A stretch of 64,000 bases of DNA from positions 1-64,000 of the forward strand of contig JAJZBI010000005.1 in NCBI GenBank assembly GCA_021798985.1, given 5' to 3'. Under the pieces are notes generated by a model. That model saw only the letters and a program-made list of their open reading frames with translations, was not told the DNA's origin and did not search any database. Source of the stretch: Actinomycetes bacterium (GTDB lineage: Bacteria > Actinomycetota > Acidimicrobiia > Acidimicrobiales > Bog-793). The translations under genes and the position numbers were made by a program. Each line of letters opens with the position of its first letter. Within the stretch, counting starts at the first letter, position 1. This document shows, in pieces, positions 59,714-64,000 of the stretch.

Positions 59714-59805
59714 TCCCAACATTGCGGTCGGATCAAACGCGGCGCGCACGCCACAATTGCCCGACGTCGCGGTGCAGGGAGACGCAGATCGGGTACGACT
59801 AGGAC

Positions 59806-60270
59806 ATGCACCCTGACGAGAATCCGACCGAGAGCCTCGACGACGAGGGGATGCCGGACCTCTACGACCAGCCGCCCGGCATCGACGTCGAGACCGAGCA
59901 GGAGGGCATGATGCCCCCCGCAGAGCACTCGATCGCGACCGGGAGCGATCCTGCCTACCCCAACACGCCCGCCGAGGAGCGGCGAGGCGAGACGGTGGCC
60001 GAGCGCGCGGCCCGCGAGCTCCCAGACCTCGGCGAGGGGGATCTCGACGACGTCGACGAGCGCGCGGCGGACCGCGCGCTGCCGCACCACCTGGTCGACG
60101 TCGACGAGCTCAATGGCCAGGACGTCGAAGACGAGGAGATCGCCGAGGTCGCCGAGTTCGAGGACGAGTCGGACGCCCCCGAGGAGTCCGCGCTCCACCT
60201 CGCCGACGACGCAGAGATCGACGATCTCGATCCCGAGATCGAGCGCGCGCAGTACCTCGAGGGTCGCTGA
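59806..60270 (+). CDS. Acidic DUF5709-like protein
   Basis: A 154-residue protein that is about one third Asp and Glu. ERRGETVAERAARELPD resembles the conserved GETLDxRLAxExPD of actinobacterial DUF5709 proteins, in which acidic repeats surround that motif. No membrane segment. The ATG lies just after TACGACT and may be leaderless. Function is unknown. Confidence 0.65.
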   Translation: MHPDENPTESLDDEGMPDLYDQPPGIDVETEQEGMMPPAEHSIATGSDPAYPNTPAEERRGETVAERAARELPDLGEGDLDDVDERAADRALPHHLVDVDELNGQDVEDEEIAEVAEFEDESDAPEESALHLADDAEIDDLDPEIERAQYLEGR

Positions 60271-60441
60271 TGCGTCCCGCCCCAGGCACATAGCGCACTT
60301 CGCGGCCCGGCGCCGACCCGCGGTTCGGGACGTGTCGCTGTGGGCTCAAGAAAGGACCCATGGGGTGCCGATAGCTCTGACGGCACGCGGCTCCCCGGCT
60401 GAGGATCCCCACGGCCGAGGGCGCACGGGGCGAGGGACCCG

Positions 60442-61533
60442 ATGGAGCAAGAGGACCTCTATGAGATCCTTGGCATCGCCAAGGACGCGAGCGAGCCGGA
60501 GGTGCGCGCGGCCTGTCGACGGCTCCTCGGCCAGGTCCACCCCGACCACGGCGGCTCAGACGCCTTGTTCCGGGTCGTCTATCGCGCGTATGCCGTGCTC
60601 ACCGATCCTGCCCGACGTGCCGCCTATGACGAGCAGCTCCGGCGGGGGAGCGAGCCGACCTCGGACGAGCCGGCGCCCGAGCCACCGGCAGGAGGCGACG
60701 ACGAGCTCGGCCCGTGGCTCCTTCCTCAGCCAGGACCGCTCCGAGCAAGCGCGGCGCGCTCCCCGCAAGCCGAGCGCCACCCCGGGGCGATCGCGCTCAT
60801 GCACCACCCCTCCTTGTCGCTGCTTCTCGCCGCCCTCGTGCTCGTCGTCGCCGCACGGATCGCGGAGCTCCACGGTCTCGCCGCGCTCGCCCTCGGCCTC
60901 GGTGGCCTTGCGGCGCTCGGCCAGATCGGCCACCGGCGTGCCCTTGAGTCCGAGGCGGCCCGTCGGGCGCGCATTCGCGAGCTGGATCAGACGAGCGATG
61001 AGGACTTTCAGTCCCAGCTGGTCAGCGTGCTGCGGCGCGACGGCTTCGCCGTCCGCGTCGTGACCAAGCGCAAGGACGCCCGCGCCGACCTGATCGTGAA
61101 GAAGGACGGCGTCACGACCGCGGTGGTGCTGGAACGGGGGCGCGAGGCCGTGGAGGCCGATGCGGTGCGGGGTCTTGGTGGTGCGAGGGCGCGCTATCGG
61201 GTCGACCGGACGCTTGTGGTCAGCAATGCGGACTTCACCGCGCCGGCCGTGGCCGCGGCGGAGGACGAAGAGGTCGCGCTCATCGGTCGCCGCGAGCTCA
61301 TCGCGTTGATGGCGGCGCAGGTGGACCGGTCGCCGCTGCGCGGCTGGGAGCTGCTGCGGGGCGAGCTCGTCCATGGCCTGCCCGCCGCCATCGGCCTGGC
61401 GGCCAGTGCGCTGTTGGGGTTGCAATCCCTGCTCGACGCGGCGATCGCGCTCGCCGCCAACACGATGGTCCTCGAGGATCAGCCCGCGGCGCGCGGAGAC
61501 CAGACGCTCGGGCGCGACGCCGCAGCGAGCTGA
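60442..61533 (+). CDS. J-domain protein with membrane segments and Mrr-like domain
   Basis: A 363-residue three-part protein. Residues 4-66 are a J-domain with HPD at 33-35 (QVHPDHGG) and LTDPARRAAYD. Residues 123-161 contain two adjacent hydrophobic helices. Residues 185-290 match an Mrr-type restriction-endonuclease fold (DEDFQSQLVSVLRRDGFAV, RADLIVKKDGVTTAVVLE, VRGLGGARARYRVDRTLVV). D216 is kept, but the expected Q-x-K reads V229-L230-E231, so nuclease activity is doubtful. A further hydrophobic helix lies at 312-330. ATG with GAGGG upstream. Confidence 0.83.
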   Translation: MEQEDLYEILGIAKDASEPEVRAACRRLLGQVHPDHGGSDALFRVVYRAYAVLTDPARRAAYDEQLRRGSEPTSDEPAPEPPAGGDDELGPWLLPQPGPLRASAARSPQAERHPGAIALMHHPSLSLLLAALVLVVAARIAELHGLAALALGLGGLAALGQIGHRRALESEAARRARIRELDQTSDEDFQSQLVSVLRRDGFAVRVVTKRKDARADLIVKKDGVTTAVVLERGREAVEADAVRGLGGARARYRVDRTLVVSNADFTAPAVAAAEDEEVALIGRRELIALMAAQVDRSPLRGWELLRGELVHGLPAAIGLAASALLGLQSLLDAAIALAANTMVLEDQPAARGDQTLGRDAAAS

Positions 61534-61592
61534 CCCGGGCGATGTCGCTGCGGCCGCGGCCACCTGGCGCGTGCGACCTCCCCGGGACGCGA

Positions 61593-61620
61593 GACGACCC
61601 CGGCCGGGGCCGGGGTCGTC
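61593..61620. terminator. Hairpin between the J-domain and GH1 genes
   Basis: Perfect 12-base arms GACGACCCCGGC and GCCGGGGTCGTC with loop CGGG, located between convergent genes. Probably a bidirectional terminator, without a T-run. Confidence 0.7.
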
Positions 61621-61686
61621 GCTGGCTCGACTGCCGGAGCCGGGGGGTGCACCGGCAGGAGCCAGGCCGGTCGCGCCGAGGGGCGC

Positions 61687-63108
61687 TCAGCGCGCAGGTA
61701 GCGGCGGGAGCGCCCCCGTGCGCGCCACGTGGGCGTAGAAGTGGGCGGACGCCTTCGGCGTGCGCCGCTGGGTGCCGAAGTCCACGTAGACGATGCCGAA
61801 CCGCTTTTGGTATCCCCAGGCCCACTCGAAGTTGTCGAGCAGCGACCAGACGTAGTAGCCGGCGAGGTTGGCCCCCTCGCTGATGGCCTGGTGCGCCGCC
61901 GCCAGGTGCCGGTGTAGGTACTCGACGCGCTCGAGGTCGTTCACCTGGCCCGCGGGGTTGACGTAGTCGTCGGCGGCGCAGCCGTTCTCGGTGATGTAGA
62001 GCGGGATGCCGGGGGCCTCGGCGCTGAGACGCACCAGCAGCTCGCGCAGCGCGTCCGGGTCGACCAGCCAGCCCATTGGCGTCCGGGCGAGCCAGTCCGG
62101 CTGATACTCGACGACCCCGGGCACCCCGCTCGTCGGAACCGATTCTCCGATCCGGAGGTCCTCGGGGTCTCCGGGGCGCAAATAGACCGGCGCGTAGTAG
62201 TTGATCCCGAGGAAGTCGATTGGCTGGCTGATGAGCGCGAGGTCGCCGTCGCGCACGAGCGCGGGCGGCGGGAGGAGGTGCGGGCGGGCGTGGGTGGGGT
62301 AGCGGCCGTGCAGGACCGGCTCGAGGTACAGGCCGTTCTGCTCGGCGTCGGTGACAAGGCGCGCCCGTTCGAGGTCGTCGCCGAGCCCTTCGCCGAGGAC
62401 GCGCACCGGGTGGAGGTCGAAGGTGATGCCGACGCGCGCGCCGGCAGGTAGCTCGTTGCGCAGCGCCTGCAAGGCGAGCCCGTGCGCGACGAGCAGGTGG
62501 TGGTTGGTCGCGGTCGCCGCCTCGTTGTCCTTGAGGCCCGGGGCGTGCTCCCCGAAGCGATAGCCGTGGCTCGCCACGACCTGCGGCTCGTTCAACGTGA
62601 TCCAGCGGTCCACGCCGTCGCCGAGGACCTCGGCGACGATGCCGGCGTATTCGGCGAAACGCTCGGCGGTCGAGCGCACCGCCCAGCCGCCTTCGTCCTG
62701 GAGTGCCTGGGGCAGGTCCCAGTGGAACAGCGTCGCGGCCGGAGCGATGTCGTGCTCACGCAGCTCGTCGACGAGCGCGCGGTAGTAGTCGAGGCCCTTT
62801 TGGTTGGCCGGCCCGCTCCCGGTCGGCTGCACCCGGGCCCAGGAGACCGAGAAGCGGTACGCCTTCAGGCCGAGCGAGGCCATCATCGCGACGTCGTCGC
62901 GGAAGCGGTGGTAGCTGTCGCAGGCGACATCTCCCGTGTCACCGTGCAGCACCTTGCCGGGCGTGCGGCTGAAGGTGTCCCACACCGAAGGGCCGCGTCC
63001 GTCCTCGTTCGCCGCGCCTTCGATCTGGTAGGCGGCCGTCGCGGCCCCGAAGAGAAAGCCCTTGGGAAAGCTGAGGCTTTCTTCGGTGCCTGCTGCCGTC
63101 GTCGTCAT
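61687..63108 (-). CDS. GH1 beta-glucosidase
   Basis: A 473-residue family 1 glycosidase. Acid/base E174 is in TLNEPQV and nucleophile E374 in YITENGC; the start FPKGFLFGAATAAYQIEGA is the family signature and DNFEWAWGY binds the sugar. It has no signal peptide, so acts on imported beta-glucosides such as cellobiose. ATG at 63108 has GGGAGG four bases away; ATG at 63126 is a second candidate. Divergent from a LacI gene and preceded by two LacI-type operators. Confidence 0.95.
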   Translation of the reverse strand: MTTTAAGTEESLSFPKGFLFGAATAAYQIEGAANEDGRGPSVWDTFSRTPGKVLHGDTGDVACDSYHRFRDDVAMMASLGLKAYRFSVSWARVQPTGSGPANQKGLDYYRALVDELREHDIAPAATLFHWDLPQALQDEGGWAVRSTAERFAEYAGIVAEVLGDGVDRWITLNEPQVVASHGYRFGEHAPGLKDNEAATATNHHLLVAHGLALQALRNELPAGARVGITFDLHPVRVLGEGLGDDLERARLVTDAEQNGLYLEPVLHGRYPTHARPHLLPPPALVRDGDLALISQPIDFLGINYYAPVYLRPGDPEDLRIGESVPTSGVPGVVEYQPDWLARTPMGWLVDPDALRELLVRLSAEAPGIPLYITENGCAADDYVNPAGQVNDLERVEYLHRHLAAAHQAISEGANLAGYYVWSLLDNFEWAWGYQKRFGIVYVDFGTQRRTPKASAHFYAHVARTGALPPLPAR

Positions 63109-63197
63109 GAATCCTCCCTTGGCCATCTGGAATCCCCCCACTTGGCGCTCGGCACCCCTCGCCGCTTCGCCTTGACGACCCCGATGACGCACCTTAG

Positions 63198-63232
63198 TGT
63201 AAGCGCTTAGACGACGGATGTAACCGCTTAGA
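63198..63232. promoter_or_regulatory. Two LacI-type operators upstream of the GH1 gene
   Basis: TGTAAGCGCTTAGA (63198-63211) and TGTAACCGCTTAGA (63219-63232) fit the LacI-family consensus (central CG, TAAGCGCTTA is a perfect palindrome). They are 21 bases apart, about two helical turns, suiting cooperative binding by two dimers. They lie about 90 bases from the GH1 ATG and 150 from the LacI start. Confidence 0.82.
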
Positions 63233-63279
63233 TCCCCACCGGAGCGGCAAGGCGGTCGTTCAGCCGGGGGTCAGCGACA

Positions 63280-63307
63280 TTACGCTACGGTTACGCTGTA
63301 TTACGTT
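63280..63307 (+). repeat. Three direct repeats of TTACGYT
   Basis: TTACGCT at 63280 and 63291 and TTACGTT at 63301, spaced 11 and 10 bases, on one face of the helix. The AT-rich stretch also contains likely -10 elements. This could be a second regulator's site or the lacI promoter. Confidence 0.5.
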
Positions 63308-63379
63308 TAGGTTGCGGGAGACTCAGAGAGGGATCCCGACAGGTCAGGGGGGAGCGGGCACGGCGGGGATGACCTACCG

Positions 63380-64000
63380 ATGCCCACGGCAGGCGCGCGG
63401 GGAGACCCGACGCCGCCGGTGACAGAGGAGTTGGGGAAGACGGCAACGCTCTATGATGTCGCGCGCCTCGCGGGCGTTTCCACGGCGACGGTTTCACGGG
63501 TCGTGCACGGACATGACCGCGTGAAGGCGGACACCCGGGACCGGGTGCAGGCCGTGATCGAAGAGCTCGGCTACGTGCCCGACGGCGCGGCCCAGAGCCT
63601 GTCGCGGCGCCGCAAGGAGATCATTGGGTTGGTCTCTGAAGCCCGCAAAGCGGCACAGTACGACGTCGAGAACATGAGCCTGCTCTTTTACGACGAGGTG
63701 CTGCACGGCGTCGAGGCGAAGATCCGCGATCACGGCTGGTCGCTTCTCATCAGCTACATCACGGGCGAGGATCCCGACGGGTTCGAGCGGCTGCAGGCCA
63801 TGTCGGCCAAGGTCGACGGCTTGCTGATCGGCGAGGGCATCGTCGAGTCCAAGCGACTGGCCCAGCTCGCGGCGCGCGTGCCCGTGGTGGTGATCGCGGG
63901 TGCACCAGACGAGCGCTCGGTCGACGTGATCACCGCCGGCAACCGCTCGGGCGCCTTCGCGCTGGTGAGCCACCTTGTGGCCGAGCACGGTCGACGCCGC
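63380..64000 (+). CDS. LacI-family regulator (cut by the window end)
   Basis: The first 207 codons of a LacI/GalR regulator. TATLYDVARLAGVSTATVSRVV is the HTH and hinge, IIGLVSEARKAAQYDVENMSLLF starts the ligand domain, and KVDGLLIGEGI and VPVVVIAG are its sugar-binding strands. It faces the GH1 gene and very likely binds the two operators between them. The ATG at 63380 was chosen; GTG at 63419 is possible. No ribosome site is clear for either. Confidence 0.9.
   Translation, partial: MPTAGARGDPTPPVTEELGKTATLYDVARLAGVSTATVSRVVHGHDRVKADTRDRVQAVIEELGYVPDGAAQSLSRRRKEIIGLVSEARKAAQYDVENMSLLFYDEVLHGVEAKIRDHGWSLLISYITGEDPDGFERLQAMSAKVDGLLIGEGIVESKRLAQLAARVPVVVIAGAPDERSVDVITAGNRSGAFALVSHLVAEHGRRR

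Overview
The window is uniformly GC-rich (codon third positions almost all G/C), with many GTG starts, short AGGAGG/GGGGG ribosome sites, dense 1-, 4- and 8-base gene overlaps and several apparently leaderless starts. With a mycothiol-type formaldehyde dehydrogenase and a fused PcaL of the kind known from Rhodococcus, it looks like a chromosome segment of an actinobacterium, possibly Acidimicrobiia-like; I cannot place it lower from sequence alone. No rRNA, tRNA, CRISPR array or insertion sequence was seen.

Bases 1-24000 form a nearly complete locus for lignin-type aromatics. ferC-ferBA (3115-6660) takes ferulate and p-coumarate to vanillin and 4-hydroxybenzaldehyde; a branched-chain-type ABC transporter (6852-11819) is the likely importer; vdh, pobA and vanA (11901-15773) carry the aldehydes to protocatechuate; and pcaIJFHGBL-pcaR (16030-23507) opens the ring by the beta-ketoadipate route to succinyl-CoA and acetyl-CoA. 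The formaldehyde released by vanillate demethylation can be removed by the mycothiol-type dehydrogenase and its partner hydrolase at 147-1867. Matching 15-base GTTC...GAAC operators lie just after the -10 elements of the pcaI, vanA and (as a variant) vdh promoters, pointing to control by the IclR protein at the end of the pca operon. FerC has its own 19-base palindrome.

Bases 23512-30146 are mixed: DUF4395 and histidine-phosphatase genes, a broken DUF4143 gene, a nucleobase-permease/cysteine-hydrolase/GntR operon with a HutC-like operator, dtd, and a broken LacI gene. Bases 30147-39257 are a glycan-use locus: a sugar ABC importer, a six-hairpin glycosidase-like protein, a GH5 enzyme and a PhyH-family oxygenase, facing a ROK regulator across an operator-bearing intergenic region.

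Bases 39750-49897 hold a phosphoesterase/BON/nucleotidyltransferase cluster, then two large neighbouring c-di-GMP proteins, each with a LacI-like sensor and an SCGC motif: an intact GGDEF enzyme and a partner with a degenerate GGDEF and an altered EAL domain. A broken sugar-transporter gene lies immediately upstream. Bases 50239-56679 carry an EF-G2-like GTPase, AlkA-type glycosylase, ribokinase-like kinase, a tail-anchored SDR, a secreted double FKBP and a small membrane protein.

The last part contains two unusual fusions: an MFS transporter with a 370-residue charged helical tail, and a J-domain/membrane/Mrr-fold protein lacking the nuclease QxK motif. It ends with a GH1 beta-glucosidase facing a LacI gene cut by the window edge, with two operators 21 bases apart between them.
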